Source of the DNA: Burkholderiales bacterium
Lineage (GTDB): Bacteria > Pseudomonadota > Gammaproteobacteria > Burkholderiales > Burkholderiaceae_C
DNA: 64,000 nt
NCBI GenBank assembly: GCA_947464185.1
Contig: CANHVY010000004.1
Location: 1-64,000 of the forward strand
Reading direction: 5' to 3'
Part shown: positions 30,780 to 39,857 of the stretch, one piece after another
Numbering within the stretch: the stretch's first letter is position 1
How the letters are laid out: every line of letters starts with the position of its first letter
Program-made: the position numbers and the translations under genes
Notes under the pieces: model-generated
The model's input: only the letters and a program-made list of their open reading frames with translations
What the model was told of the DNA's origin: nothing
Databases searched by the model: none

Positions 30780-31718
30780 GTGCCATCCAGGAGCCAAGCC
30801 ATCTACGACCTCAAGCAGATCCAGGTGTTCGTCAGCGTGGTCGAGCAACGCGGCATCCGCGCGGCGGCCGAGAAGCTGGGGATGGCGCAATCCAGCGTGA
30901 GCCGCGCTGTAAGTGCGGCCGAGGCCCGGCTGGGTGTGCGACTGGTGGAACGCTCCACGCGGACGTTCGGCATCACCGAGGTCGGACGCCTGTACTACGA
31001 GCACTGCCGCAGTGCGATGGATCGCATCGAACAGGCCGACGTGGTGGTCCAGAGCCGGGGCGCCGAAGTGGCCGGCACCCTGCGGGTCAGTGTGCCAGTG
31101 CCGCTGGCCCGCTACCTGCTGGCTGAGGTTGTGAGCATCTTCCTCGCTCGGCATCCCAGGGCGCGCATCATGTTGGACGCGTCCGATCGCCGGGTCGAAC
31201 TGGTTCCGGAGGGTGTCGACCTGGTGGTGCGATTCGGGAGATCGCCCCAGGCCTCCGGCCTGGTGACCCGCCTGCTGGCCAGGCCGGCTGCGGGTCTGTA
31301 TGCGAGCGCCGCATACCTGGGCGAGCGCGGCGTTCCGCGCTCGCCCAACGATCTGGCCGCGCACCGATTGCTGATGCTGGGTGCCAGCGACAGCCCGCAG
31401 GAGTTGCTGTTGCGCCACCAGGACGCCAGTGTTGTCGTGCAACAGGCGCCAGTACTCCACACCAACGACATGCCGACCCTGTTGCGCGCTGCGACGCAGG
31501 GCTGCGGCATCTGTGTGGCTCCGCACTTCGTATGCCGGCGGGAGCGGCTGCCCGAAACTCTGGTGCAGGTATTGCCCGACTGGCACACCGATTCCGTTGA
31601 GGTGCGCACGATATATCCGTCACGGCGCAGCGTGACGCCGTTGCTGCGCGCTTTCGTGGATCTCTTGGCTGAGCACGCTGCCATCTCCTTGAACGTGGAG
31701 CCGCCTCCCGGCTCATGA
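30780..31718 (+). CDS. LysR-family transcriptional regulator
   Basis: A 312-residue regulator. The N-terminal winged helix-turn-helix is LKQIQVFVSVVEQRGIRAAAEKLGMAQSSVSRAVSAAEARLG with the usual spacing (residues about 11-52), followed by a LysR substrate-binding domain (about 95-300). It starts at GTG 30780. Divergent orientation from the DoxX-hydrolase-amidohydrolase-DoxX-MFS operon strongly suggests that it controls that operon and itself. The inducer is unknown. Confidence 0.93.
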   Translation: MPSRSQAIYDLKQIQVFVSVVEQRGIRAAAEKLGMAQSSVSRAVSAAEARLGVRLVERSTRTFGITEVGRLYYEHCRSAMDRIEQADVVVQSRGAEVAGTLRVSVPVPLARYLLAEVVSIFLARHPRARIMLDASDRRVELVPEGVDLVVRFGRSPQASGLVTRLLARPAAGLYASAAYLGERGVPRSPNDLAAHRLLMLGASDSPQELLLRHQDASVVVQQAPVLHTNDMPTLLRAATQGCGICVAPHFVCRRERLPETLVQVLPDWHTDSVEVRTIYPSRRSVTPLLRAFVDLLAEHAAISLNVEPPPGS

Positions 31719-31905
31719 CGCTGCACCCGGCGGCCTGGGTGGGGAACTGTTGCCAGTGGGGTCGGTTCTGGCTGTACTGGCAGACTGAATCGGCCTGAAC
31801 CCGGATCTTTTGGAAGGGGCTTGCAGCATGCGCCCTGAACCTACAAGTCCCTGATCCATGTGACGCACACGGTTGGAAGCGGGGCCATCTGCTTCTGGCG
31901 CCGAG

Positions 31906-32222
31906 CCGTGCGGCTGGACAGCTACGAGATTCGAGCCGGCTCGGGCGGCGCCGGGTGCTGGCGCGGCGGCGACGGCGGCGACGGCGGCGTACGGCGCGTG
32001 CGCTTCTTGGAGCCTATGCCCGCCTCCATCCTCTCCAACGGCCGCCGCGTGCCGGCGTTCGGCCTGGCCGGGGGCGCCTCGGGCGCGCTGGGCATCAACC
32101 GCATCGAGCGCGCTGACGGACGTACAGAGGTGCTCACGCACATCGGCAGCGCGCCCATGCAGCCCGGCGACGTGTTCGTGATCGAGACGCCGGGTGGGGG
32201 AGGGTATGGGGTGGGTGAGGGC
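31906..32222 (+). pseudogene. Duplicated 3' fragment of the hydantoinase/5-oxoprolinase gene (copy B)
   Basis: These 317 bases are a close copy of the last part of the intact gene (24911 to about 25220), beginning at CCGTGCGGCTGGACAGCTA and running to the G-rich GGTGGGGGAGGG end. The reading frame is kept (RLDSYEI to [12 protein letters not shown]), but there is no start region. One GDG unit is expanded to GDGGDGG. It encodes only the last hundred or so residues and cannot make an enzyme. Surrounding sequence on both sides is unrelated to the source gene. Confidence 0.9.
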
Positions 32223-32435
32223 AGCCAGCGCGCCAATGGCTGAAGCTGTACGCGAAGTCGTTTGTGCAGCCGAGGCGGCTGATGAACGGGGCCTCTCGCG
32301 CCGTATCTGGCCCCTACGTGGCAGATTCCGGATGATGGGCTGCCGCCTACATTTGACCAGGCGGGGTCCATGAGGACCGTGTTGAACAGGCTTGCCGGGT
32401 GTCCATTCATTCGGCGCTGAGCTCATCTTGATTTA

Positions 32436-32451
32436 TCATGAAACATCATGA
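32436..32451. promoter_or_regulatory. Palindromic operator candidate upstream of the toxin-antitoxin genes
   Basis: TCATGA at 32436-32441 and again at 32446-32451 form a paired palindrome with centres 10 bases apart. A -10-like TATCAT (32435-32440) overlaps the first copy. The site is about 32 bases upstream of the antitoxin start. Antitoxins of this kind usually repress their own promoter by binding such repeats. Confidence 0.5.
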
Positions 32452-32482
32452 TTGACCGTGATTCCCTGAGCAGAACACACCG

Positions 32483-32713
32483 ATGAGAACCGCCACGCGA
32501 GAAAAATTCTCCTCACAGGCCGCACCGGAGGTGCTGGCAGCGTTGCGCGAAATCGCGCAGCAGCAGGGGCGCCAGTTCCAGGCCGTGCTCGACGATGCGC
32601 TGCGCGACTACATCGATCGCAAGCAGAGCGAGCGCCCCCGGCGCCATGTGATGGCATCGTTCGCGGCCAGCCTCGACGAGTTCGACAGCCTGTACCGCGA
32701 ACTTGCCAAGTAG
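32483..32713 (+). CDS. Antitoxin-like small protein of a Doc-type toxin-antitoxin pair
   Basis: A 76-residue protein. A short basic N-terminus (MRTATREKFSSQAAPEVLAALREIA) is followed by a helical region (LDDALRDYIDRKQSERPRRH), which resembles a ribbon-helix-helix DNA-binding protein, and by an acidic tail (SLDEFDSLYRELAK) that could mask the toxin. Identification rests on size, composition and the Doc-like toxin gene starting 7 bases after the stop. It likely represses the operon through the palindrome at 32436. Confidence 0.8.
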   Translation: MRTATREKFSSQAAPEVLAALREIAQQQGRQFQAVLDDALRDYIDRKQSERPRRHVMASFAASLDEFDSLYRELAK

Positions 32714-32720
32714 AACCAGC

Positions 32721-33104
32721 GTGCCGCGGGATTATCTGAACGTGACCGACGTGGTGGGCATGCACGCGGTCCTGATGAAGCGCTACGGAGGCGCTTCGGG
32801 CTTGCGCGATCCCGGCGCGCTGGAGGCGGCTCTTTTTCGTCCCCAGACGGGCTACTACGACGACATCGTGGCCGAGGCGGCTGCCCTGATGGAGAGCCTG
32901 GCGATCAACCACCCGTTCGTGGACGGCAACAAACGGGCGGCCTTCGCGGCGGTGGATGTGTTTCTGCGCATCAACGGCTGGCGCCTGCGCCGCCCACCCA
33001 CGCAGATACATGCCGAGATGATCCAGATGTTCGATGCCGGAACCTTCGACCTGAGTCACCTGGATCCCTGGCTGCGGGGCTTTGCAAGCCCGCAAGACGA
33101 TTGA
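32721..33104 (+). CDS. doc: Doc-type toxin (Fic fold, death-on-curing family)
   Basis: A 127-residue Fic-domain protein. The motif HPFVDGNKRAAFAAVDVFL near residue 63 fits the Doc variant, H-P-F-x-D-G-N-K-R, where Lys replaces the Gly of Fic AMP-transferases. Doc toxins phosphorylate elongation factor Tu and stop translation. YLNVTDVVGMHAVLM at the start and LRDPGALEAALFRPQTGYY near 34 match the chromosomal Doc family. GTG 32721 is used; an in-frame TTG at 32703 would overlap the antitoxin gene and cannot be excluded. The module lies in a block with mobile-element relics. Confidence 0.9.
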   Translation: MPRDYLNVTDVVGMHAVLMKRYGGASGLRDPGALEAALFRPQTGYYDDIVAEAAALMESLAINHPFVDGNKRAAFAAVDVFLRINGWRLRRPPTQIHAEMIQMFDAGTFDLSHLDPWLRGFASPQDD

Positions 33105-33282
33105 CCGACAGGGGTAGATTGCTCCGATCGAGCCGTGGTTGGTGACAGCCCTGATCCCGCCTGAACCTGGATCTCGGTTGGAGCGGGGCTCAAGGTGCCG
33201 GCGTTGAGGCAGCGCTTCACCATGACGCTGGAGCACCTGCTGGCGCAGTTCCGCCAGGGTGATCCTCCGCTAAGCTCCGAAC

Positions 33283-33516
33283 ATGACCGATGCGCCCGCA
33301 CGATCACTGGTGCGCCGACCGACTGCACCTGCCCAGCCGCTGCACGTCGTGCACACGGTGAACTACGCAGACCTGGCTCCGCTGTCGCAGGCCACGCAGG
33401 CCTTCTGCTGCCTGGGTACGGCGATCCGGCAGACCGAGTCGAAAGAGGCCTTTCGAGCCGTCGATCACGGCACGGTGCTGGCTTTCGCCCGCGCTGTCCA
33501 GCGCGCCGAGCTCTGA
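33283..33516 (+). CDS. Small hypothetical protein
   Basis: A 77-residue frame from ATG 33283, ending 13 bases before the MgtC-type gene. The composition is soluble (VHTVNYADLAPLSQATQAF, IRQTESKEAFRAVDHGTVLAFARA) with no signal peptide or helix of membrane type. It has the codon bias of a real gene, but I do not recognise a family. Cotranscription with the downstream membrane protein is likely if it is expressed. Confidence 0.5.
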   Translation: MTDAPARSLVRRPTAPAQPLHVVHTVNYADLAPLSQATQAFCCLGTAIRQTESKEAFRAVDHGTVLAFARAVQRAEL

Positions 33517-33529
33517 AGCCGCAGGTGCT

Positions 33530-34822
33530 GTGACACTGGCAGACCCCGCCTGGTCCACCACGGCCCTGGGCCTGGCCGCGGCGCTAGGCGGCGGGCTGCT
33601 GATCGGCCTGGAGCGCGAACGCCGCAAGGGCAGTGGCGCCCGCCGCGCCGCCGCCGGCATCCGCAGCTTTGCGCTGGCCGCGCTGGGCGGCGGTATCGCG
33701 CAGACCCTTCAGCAGCCGATGCTCGTGGCCCTGGGTGCCGCATTGGTGGCCGCGCTGGTGGCCGTTGCCTACTGGAAGAGCCGCGGGCGCAGCGCTGTCG
33801 AGCCCGAGGCCGACCCCGGCCTGACCACCGAATTGGCGCTGTTCATCACCTACCTGGTGGGCGTGCTGTCGGTGCAGCAGCCCGTCCTGGGAGTGGCCGC
33901 TGCCGCCGTGGTGGCCGGACTGCTGGCAGCGCGCGAAAGGCTGCACCGATTCGCCACCGAGATCCTCACCCAGGCTGAACTTCATGACGCCTTGCTGCTG
34001 GCCGCGCTGGCGCTGGTGCTGCTGCCGCTGGTGCCGGCCGCGCCCTGGCCGGGCCTGGGCGGCATGGCGGCCCGCACCCTGCTGCTGACCACGCTGCTGA
34101 TCCTGTCGCTTCAAGGCGCGGGCCATGTGGCGCTGCGCCTGTTGGGCGCGCGCGCGGGGCTGGCGCTGTCAGGGCTGTTATCGGGCTTTATCTCCAGCAC
34201 GGCCACTATCGCCTCGCTCGGCGCACAGGCCCGCGCAGACCCTGCCCGGCTCGCGGCCTGCCAGGCGGGAGCCATGTTCTCCACCACCGCCACCTGGCTG
34301 CAGGTGCTGATGCTGGTCGGCGCGCTGGCGCCTGCGGCCCTGCCCTCGCTGCTGCCGGTGGCTGGGGCCGGCGCTGTCGTGGCCCTGGGGACCGCCCTGC
34401 TGCAGTGGCGCTCGGCCGCGCCCGCGCCTGCCGAGCCCCGGCGGGGCGCCTTGGCTCCGAGCGGGCCCTTGCGCCTGCGCGAAGCGCTCATCGTGACGGC
34501 CCTGCTGGCCGCCGTGTCGGTAGGCGTGTCTTGGGCGCTGCGGCAGTACGGCGGGGCCGGCTTGCTGATTGGCACGGGGCTGGCCGCGCTGGCCGACGCC
34601 CATTCGCCGGTGGCCACGCTGGCCACGCTGCAGGCCGCCGGGCAGGTGGACAACCACACGTTGGTGCATGGCACGTTGCTCGCGGTAGCGGCCAACGCCC
34701 TGACCCGCGCGGGAACAGCCGCCCTGGCGGGGGGAGGCGCCTATGCGCGCCGGGTGGCGCTGTCGCTGCTGATGTCCACGGGTTCGGCCGGCCTCGCGAG
34801 CCTGCTGTGGCCCCTGGGCTGA
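33530..34822 (+). CDS. MgtC/SapB-DUF4010 family membrane protein
   Basis: A 430-residue protein with about a dozen hydrophobic segments. The N-terminal MgtC-like part (about 10-150) shows GLAAALGGGLLIGLERERR and AAAGIRSFALAALGG. The C-terminal DUF4010 part (about 185-425) shows LLSGFISSTATIASLGAQA and LADAHSPVATLATLQAAGQ. It starts at GTG 33530. Proteins of this layout are inner-membrane proteins of unknown function, sometimes linked to magnesium or acid stress by the MgtC name only. Confidence 0.87.
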   Translation: MTLADPAWSTTALGLAAALGGGLLIGLERERRKGSGARRAAAGIRSFALAALGGGIAQTLQQPMLVALGAALVAALVAVAYWKSRGRSAVEPEADPGLTTELALFITYLVGVLSVQQPVLGVAAAAVVAGLLAARERLHRFATEILTQAELHDALLLAALALVLLPLVPAAPWPGLGGMAARTLLLTTLLILSLQGAGHVALRLLGARAGLALSGLLSGFISSTATIASLGAQARADPARLAACQAGAMFSTTATWLQVLMLVGALAPAALPSLLPVAGAGAVVALGTALLQWRSAAPAPAEPRRGALAPSGPLRLREALIVTALLAAVSVGVSWALRQYGGAGLLIGTGLAALADAHSPVATLATLQAAGQVDNHTLVHGTLLAVAANALTRAGTAALAGGGAYARRVALSLLMSTGSAGLASLLWPLG

Positions 34823-35075
34823 CGACCGGTCCGCACCGGCTGACGAAAGGCGGTCGGGGCGGTGCTTTGTGAGCCGGTGCCCACGATCAATGTGTCGCCA
34901 CTTTGCACGGTCAGCACCGCGGGCAGATTCGGGTCGAACTGGCCCCAGTGGCAGGTACCAACCGAAGCAGGCAGGCAGTGGGTGGTCATGGCGCCTCTCG
35001 TCCGGTACTGAATCACGATAACCGGGGACGCCCACCCCTGCATCTAAACTGAATTGACCATAACCTGGGGGCACC

Positions 35076-36488
35076 ATGCAGCAGATGGACACCGACTACC
35101 TCGTCATCGGCAGCGGTGCTGCGGGTCTGGCCTTCGTGGACACGCTGCTGGCCGAAGGTGACGCGCACATCACCATCGTCGACCGTCACGGCAAGCCCGG
35201 AGGCCATTGGAACGACGCATACCCTTTCGTCACGCTGCACCAGCCTTCGGCTTTCTACGGTGTCAATTCCATGGTGCTGGGCAGCGGTCGCAAGGACACG
35301 CACGGTCTGAACGCGGGGCTGTATGAATTGGCCTCAGGCCCGGAGATCAGTGGCTACTTCGACCGCGTGATGAACCACCGCCTGCTGCCCAGCGGACGCG
35401 TCACCTATCTCCCCTTGAGCAACCACCTGGGGGACGGCCGGGTGGAATCCCTGCTCTCAGGCCGCCAGACGCAAATCAACGTGCGCCGCAAGACGGTGGA
35501 CGCGCGCTACTACAGCCCGCCCGTGCCTTCCACGCACGTGCCGCGTTTCAGCGTGGCCGAAGGCGTGGACTTGGTGCCGCCCAACGCACTGCCCGGCTTG
35601 TGGGCCCGTGCGCAAGGCCCGCAGGCCCGGCCGCTGCCGCGGCGCTTTGTGGTGCTGGGCGCAGGCAAGACTGCCATGGACGTCTGCATCTGGCTGCTGC
35701 AGTCCGGCGCCGATCCCGACAGCATCCAGTGGGTGGTGCCGCGCGACAGCTGGCTCATCAACCGCGTCACCACGCAGAACGGACCGGAGTTCTTCCATGA
35801 AGCCATTGGCGGGCAGGTGCGTCAGATGACCGCGCTGGCTGAGGCCCGGTCGGTGGATGATCTCTTCCTGCGGCTGGAGGCTTGCGGCACGCTGTTGCGC
35901 ATCGACCCTTCACGCATGCCCAGCATGTTCCATTTGGCCACGGTCTCGGAGCGCGAGGTGGCCGAACTGCGGCGTGTCCACCAGGTCATCCGCCAAGGCC
36001 GCGTGCAGGCCCTGGAGCCTGCGCGCATGGTCATGGACCAGGGCAGTGTGGCGGTGGAGCCGGGCACGCTCTTCATCGATTGCACGGCCTCGGCGGTGGA
36101 GCCGCGGCCCCATATGCCCATCTTCCAAGGCCAGCAGATCGTGCTGCAGATGGTGCGTCTGCCTCAGCCGGCCTTCAGCGCTGCCCTCACGGCCTATGTG
36201 GAAGCGCACTACGACAGCGACGCCGAGAAGAACCGCCTGTGTGGTTCCGTCCCCTTCCCGCACACCCTGGCCGACTACCCCAAGAGCATGATGGTGGGCA
36301 TGTGGAATCAGGCGCAATGGGGCCAGGACAAGGCCCTGCGCCAATGGGTGCGTGAGAGCCGTCTGGACGGCTTCGGCAAGCTGATGGCCCACGCGCCGAA
36401 GGAAGATGGCGACAAGCAGGCCGTCATCGCTGCCTTCCGCGAACAGGCGATGGCCGCCATGGCCAACATCCCACGCCTGCTCGGCTGA
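35076..36488 (+). CDS. FAD/NAD(P)-binding oxidoreductase
   Basis: A 470-residue flavoprotein. The FAD Rossmann motif is YLVIGSGAAGLAF near residue 8, followed by IVDRHGKPGGHW, which resembles the flavin monooxygenase-like group. A second dinucleotide motif, VVLGAGKTAMDVCIWLL near 193, would bind NAD(P). The C-terminal region contains FIDCTASAVEPRP near 335. The gene stands alone with its own upstream region. The layout suggests an FMO-like monooxygenase or a reductase; the substrate cannot be inferred. Confidence 0.82.
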   Translation: MQQMDTDYLVIGSGAAGLAFVDTLLAEGDAHITIVDRHGKPGGHWNDAYPFVTLHQPSAFYGVNSMVLGSGRKDTHGLNAGLYELASGPEISGYFDRVMNHRLLPSGRVTYLPLSNHLGDGRVESLLSGRQTQINVRRKTVDARYYSPPVPSTHVPRFSVAEGVDLVPPNALPGLWARAQGPQARPLPRRFVVLGAGKTAMDVCIWLLQSGADPDSIQWVVPRDSWLINRVTTQNGPEFFHEAIGGQVRQMTALAEARSVDDLFLRLEACGTLLRIDPSRMPSMFHLATVSEREVAELRRVHQVIRQGRVQALEPARMVMDQGSVAVEPGTLFIDCTASAVEPRPHMPIFQGQQIVLQMVRLPQPAFSAALTAYVEAHYDSDAEKNRLCGSVPFPHTLADYPKSMMVGMWNQAQWGQDKALRQWVRESRLDGFGKLMAHAPKEDGDKQAVIAAFREQAMAAMANIPRLLG

Positions 36489-36666
36489 GCGCCCGGCTTG
36501 GTGGGCCTCGGGCGACCGTCTCAGCGCGGTCAAGCTGGCCGGCGCAGCCCTCACGCTGGCGGGCGGGGCTCTGGCCCCGTTCGCCCACAGGTTCAGGCGT
36601 CGGGGTTGATCCCGGCCGCCACGGCAGGCCAAGGCCCGAAGCAGCGCCGGGGCCTGACCCCTACGC

Positions 36667-37656
36667 TTACTGCCCCTCGACGCCGGCCTTCTTCACGAGT
36701 TGCGCGTAGCGGACCAGCTCGCTGCGGAAGAAGGGCATCGCCCGATCGGCCGCTTGCACGTTGATGACGTTGCCCTGGCGGGCCATGGTCTCCTTGACGG
36801 CCGGGTCGGCAAAGGCAATCACCACAGCGGCGTGGATGCGCTGCACCTCGGCACCGGGCAATCCCCTGGGGCCGATGACGGCGAACCAGGCCTCGACCTG
36901 GTAGCTGGGCAGACCCTGTTCGGCAAAGGTGGGGATCTCCGGTGCTGCGGCAATCCGTTGGGCGGTGGCCACGCCGATGGCGCGCAGCGCCCCGCTCTTC
37001 AGATGCTGCTGCACGCTGGGCAGCGCCGCCGTGGCGAACTGCACCTGTCCGCCGACCAGGTCCGTCAGCACGGGACCCACGCCCTTGTAGGGAATGTGGC
37101 GCGCCGTGACCCCGGCTTCATCCAGAAACATCTCGGTGGCCAGGTGCAGGATGGTGCCGTTGCCGCCCGAGGCGTAGTTCATCTCGCTGCCCTTGGCCTT
37201 GAGCAGCGCCACCAGTTCGCGCGAGTTGGCGGCCGGCACTTTGGCGTTGACCACCAGCACCACGGGCGTGTAGCCCACCACGGCGATGGGCGTGAAGTCC
37301 CCGGGCATGTCGAAGGGGACGGACTTGAGCACGCTGGGGAAGATGACGACGTTGTTGGACACCACTGACAAGGTGAACCCGTCAGGCGCCGACCGGGCCA
37401 GCGCCTGCAGCCCCACCACGCCGCCAGCGCCGGCCTGGTTGTCAACGATCACCGGATGTCCCAGCGCCTTGGCCAGGGCCGGCTGAGCTGCCCGGGTGAT
37501 CGCGTCCACGCCCGAGCCCGTGGCATTGGGAAGGATGAAGCGGACCGCGCGTTCCTGGGCTGATGCGGGCCAGGACACGGATGCAATGCCGGCAGCGGCC
37601 GAGGCGGCGGCCAGGCCCAGCAGACGGCGGCGATGGTGAGGGTTCCTTGGGTTCAT
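36667..37656 (-). CDS. Tripartite tricarboxylate transporter substrate-binding protein (Bug family)
   Basis: A 329-residue periplasmic binding protein with a signal peptide (RRRLLGLAAASAAAGIASVSWPASA, cleavage near residue 33). VRFILPNATGSGVDAITR near 38 and IVDNQAGAGGVVGLQALARSAPDG near 70 are Bug signatures. Bug proteins are greatly expanded in Burkholderiales and bind carboxylates; most have no dedicated permease beside them, as here. It is the last gene of the operon with a CoA transferase and an HMG-CoA-lyase-type enzyme, which suggests binding of a branched or dicarboxylic acid used by those enzymes. Confidence 0.93.
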   Translation of the reverse strand: MNPRNPHHRRRLLGLAAASAAAGIASVSWPASAQERAVRFILPNATGSGVDAITRAAQPALAKALGHPVIVDNQAGAGGVVGLQALARSAPDGFTLSVVSNNVVIFPSVLKSVPFDMPGDFTPIAVVGYTPVVLVVNAKVPAANSRELVALLKAKGSEMNYASGGNGTILHLATEMFLDEAGVTARHIPYKGVGPVLTDLVGGQVQFATAALPSVQQHLKSGALRAIGVATAQRIAAAPEIPTFAEQGLPSYQVEAWFAVIGPRGLPGAEVQRIHAAVVIAFADPAVKETMARQGNVINVQAADRAMPFFRSELVRYAQLVKKAGVEGQ

Positions 37657-37699
37657 GGGGATCTCCAGTGAAGGTGCCAGATTGCGATGGCCCTGTTGC

Positions 37700-38920
37700 T
37701 CAGGCCACCAACTTCAAAAGTCTGAGCTCGGCGATTTCGGCGTCGCCGTAGCCCAGTGCGCTGAGCAGCGCCGTCGTGTGTTCGCCCAGGTGGGGCGGAT
37801 GCAAGCGCACGCCCAGGCGCTCGCCGTCCATGGTGATCGGGAACAGCGTTGTCTTCACGGTCTGCCCGGCCTTGGGCCCGTCGGGCAGCACCACGTCTGC
37901 CAGGCCTCCAGTGGCCTGCAGGTGCGGATCTTCGTACAGGTCTTCGGGGCGACGGATGGGCGCAAACGGCAGGCCGGCGCGCTCGAACAGCCCAGCCAAC
38001 TCCCCGGCTCCGCGAGCAGCCAGGCGCTCGCGCAGGGTGGCCAGCAACTGCGGGCGCTGTTGAACACGGTCGTTGTTGGTGGCCAGCTTCGGATCGGCCA
38101 TCAGGTCCTCGAATCCCAGCATCTTGCAGAACACCTGCCACTGCGCGTCGCTGACAGCGGCCAGGAAGATCTGTTCGCCGTTGCGCACCGTGAACACGTC
38201 GTACACCGCCCAGGGGTTGTCACGCGCCGACATGGGCTGCGGATGCCGGCCGGTCATCGCGTACTGCAGCATGTGCTGGCCCATCAGGAACACGTTGTTC
38301 TCGAACAGGGCGGACTGCACTTGCATGCCCTTTCCGGTGATGCCGCGCTGGATCAGCGCCCCCAGCACGCCAATGGCGCCAAACAGCCCGCCCATGATGT
38401 CGTTGACGCTGGTGCCCGCACGCAGCGGGTCCCCCGGACGGCCGGTCATGTAGGCCAGGCCGCCCATCATCTGCACCACCTCGTCCAGCGCCGTACGGTG
38501 CTCGTAGGGTCCGGGCAGGAACCCCTTGTGGCTGACGTAGATCAGGCGCTCGTTACGGGCTGCCAGCCTCGCGTGGTCCAGGCCGTACTTGCTGAGGGTG
38601 CCGGGCTTGAAGTTCTCGGCCACGACATCGGCGCTGAGCGCCAGCCTCCGTGCGACCTCGGCACCGGCGGGCTGGCGCAGGTCGATGGCAATGCTCTTCT
38701 TGTTGCGGTTGAACATCGGGAAGAAGCCCGGCCCCGCGCCCAGCAGCCGTCGGGTGCCCTCGCCCTGCATCGGCTCGACCTTGATGACCTCCGCGCCCAG
38801 ATCGGCCAGCACCATGCCGCAGGTGGGTCCCATGACCATGTGCGTGAACTCCACCACGCGCAGTCCCGCCAGGGGTTGGGGCGGGGCGCGCATTGCAGGT
38901 GACGGCGGGTCGGTGTTCAT
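37700..38920 (-). CDS. CaiB/BaiF-type (class III) CoA transferase
   Basis: A 406-residue family III CoA transferase. LAGLRVVEFTHMVMGPTCGMVLADLGAEVIKVE near the start (residues about 17-50) and the catalytic Asp region FKPGTLSKYGLDHARL near 105 are typical. It would activate an organic acid by moving CoA from succinyl-CoA or acetyl-CoA. Its ATG overlaps the end of the lyase gene by four bases (38917-38920), so the two are translationally coupled. The pairing with a lyase of the HMG-CoA type points to activation and cleavage of one substrate such as a citramalate- or itaconate-like acid. The exact substrate is inference. Confidence 0.93.
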   Translation of the reverse strand: MNTDPPSPAMRAPPQPLAGLRVVEFTHMVMGPTCGMVLADLGAEVIKVEPMQGEGTRRLLGAGPGFFPMFNRNKKSIAIDLRQPAGAEVARRLALSADVVAENFKPGTLSKYGLDHARLAARNERLIYVSHKGFLPGPYEHRTALDEVVQMMGGLAYMTGRPGDPLRAGTSVNDIMGGLFGAIGVLGALIQRGITGKGMQVQSALFENNVFLMGQHMLQYAMTGRHPQPMSARDNPWAVYDVFTVRNGEQIFLAAVSDAQWQVFCKMLGFEDLMADPKLATNNDRVQQRPQLLATLRERLAARGAGELAGLFERAGLPFAPIRRPEDLYEDPHLQATGGLADVVLPDGPKAGQTVKTTLFPITMDGERLGVRLHPPHLGEHTTALLSALGYGDAEIAELRLLKLVA

Positions 38921-39843
38921 TCGATCTCCTGCAGCGTGCGCGGCAGGCCGGCGCGCCAGATCGCGCCGTGCAACGGCTCGCCCCCCACCCAGCCGGCGAC
39001 GCGCCCTCGCAGCGCCATCAAGGCTTCGAACTTCAGGCCCGTGGGCACTCCCATGCCGGCAAAGAGCCAGGCCACATCCTCGGTGGCGACATTGCCGCTG
39101 GCGCCCGGCGCGTGCGGGCAGCCGCCGATGCCGCCCATGCTGGCATCGAAGCGCCGCACCCCGGCCTGCCAGGCGGCGTAGACGTTGGCCAGGCCCAGGC
39201 CCCGCGTGTCATGGAAGTGGCCGCAGTTCAAACGGTGTCCGGCGATGCTCAAGCCGCGCTCGAACAGGCGCGCGACCTGCAGCGGGTTCGCAAAGCCCAC
39301 GGTGTCGGCCAGTCCCACGTGCTCGGCCCCGGCGTCCAGCACCGCCTGCACCAGTCGCAGCACCTCGCCTTCTGCCACGGCACCCTGGATGGTGCAGCCG
39401 AAGGCGGTGCTGATGCCCACCTCGATCAAACAGCGTGACCCGGCGGCGTCCCTCGCGGCCCGGATGCGCCCAACCTCGGCGACCACCTCGTCAGGCCTCC
39501 TTCGCAGGTTGGCCAAGCTGTGGGCGCGGCTGGCCGACAGCGGCAGCAGCATGCGGTGCGCGCCGCTGTCCAGGGCGGCCTGCGCGCCCTTGAGATTGGG
39601 CACCAGCACCGAGGTGATGAGTCCTGGCAACCGCAGCGCAGCGGCGACCAACTCGGCGGTGTCGGCCAGTTGTGGCAGCAGGCGTGCGGGCACGAAGGAA
39701 CCCACCTCGATCTCCCGCAGCCCGGTGCCATAGGCCGCCTGCAACCATTGCAGCTTGTCAGCCGTTGGCACCACGCGGGTGATGCTCTGCAGGCCGTCGC
39801 GGAGACCGACTTCGCGCACGATCAGGGGTGACGGGATGCTCAT
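38917..39843 (-). CDS. Hydroxymethylglutaryl-CoA lyase family enzyme
   Basis: A 308-residue TIM-barrel enzyme of the HMGL-like family. REVGLRDGLQ near residue 10 holds the metal and catalytic Arg-Asp. GHFHDTRGLGLANVYAAW near 210 carries the metal-binding His pair. GGIGGCPHAPGASGNVATED near 245 is the signature with the catalytic Cys. It cleaves 3-hydroxyacyl-CoA esters to acetyl-CoA plus a keto acid. ATG 39843 (MSIPSPLIVREVGLRDG) is chosen; the open frame upstream runs into the divergent LysR gene. Relatives beside CoA transferases include citramalyl-CoA lyases, so the substrate may not be HMG-CoA itself. Confidence 0.92.
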   Translation of the reverse strand: MSIPSPLIVREVGLRDGLQSITRVVPTADKLQWLQAAYGTGLREIEVGSFVPARLLPQLADTAELVAAALRLPGLITSVLVPNLKGAQAALDSGAHRMLLPLSASRAHSLANLRRRPDEVVAEVGRIRAARDAAGSRCLIEVGISTAFGCTIQGAVAEGEVLRLVQAVLDAGAEHVGLADTVGFANPLQVARLFERGLSIAGHRLNCGHFHDTRGLGLANVYAAWQAGVRRFDASMGGIGGCPHAPGASGNVATEDVAWLFAGMGVPTGLKFEALMALRGRVAGWVGGEPLHGAIWRAGLPRTLQEIE

Positions 39844-39857
39844 TCGACGGAATCTAT

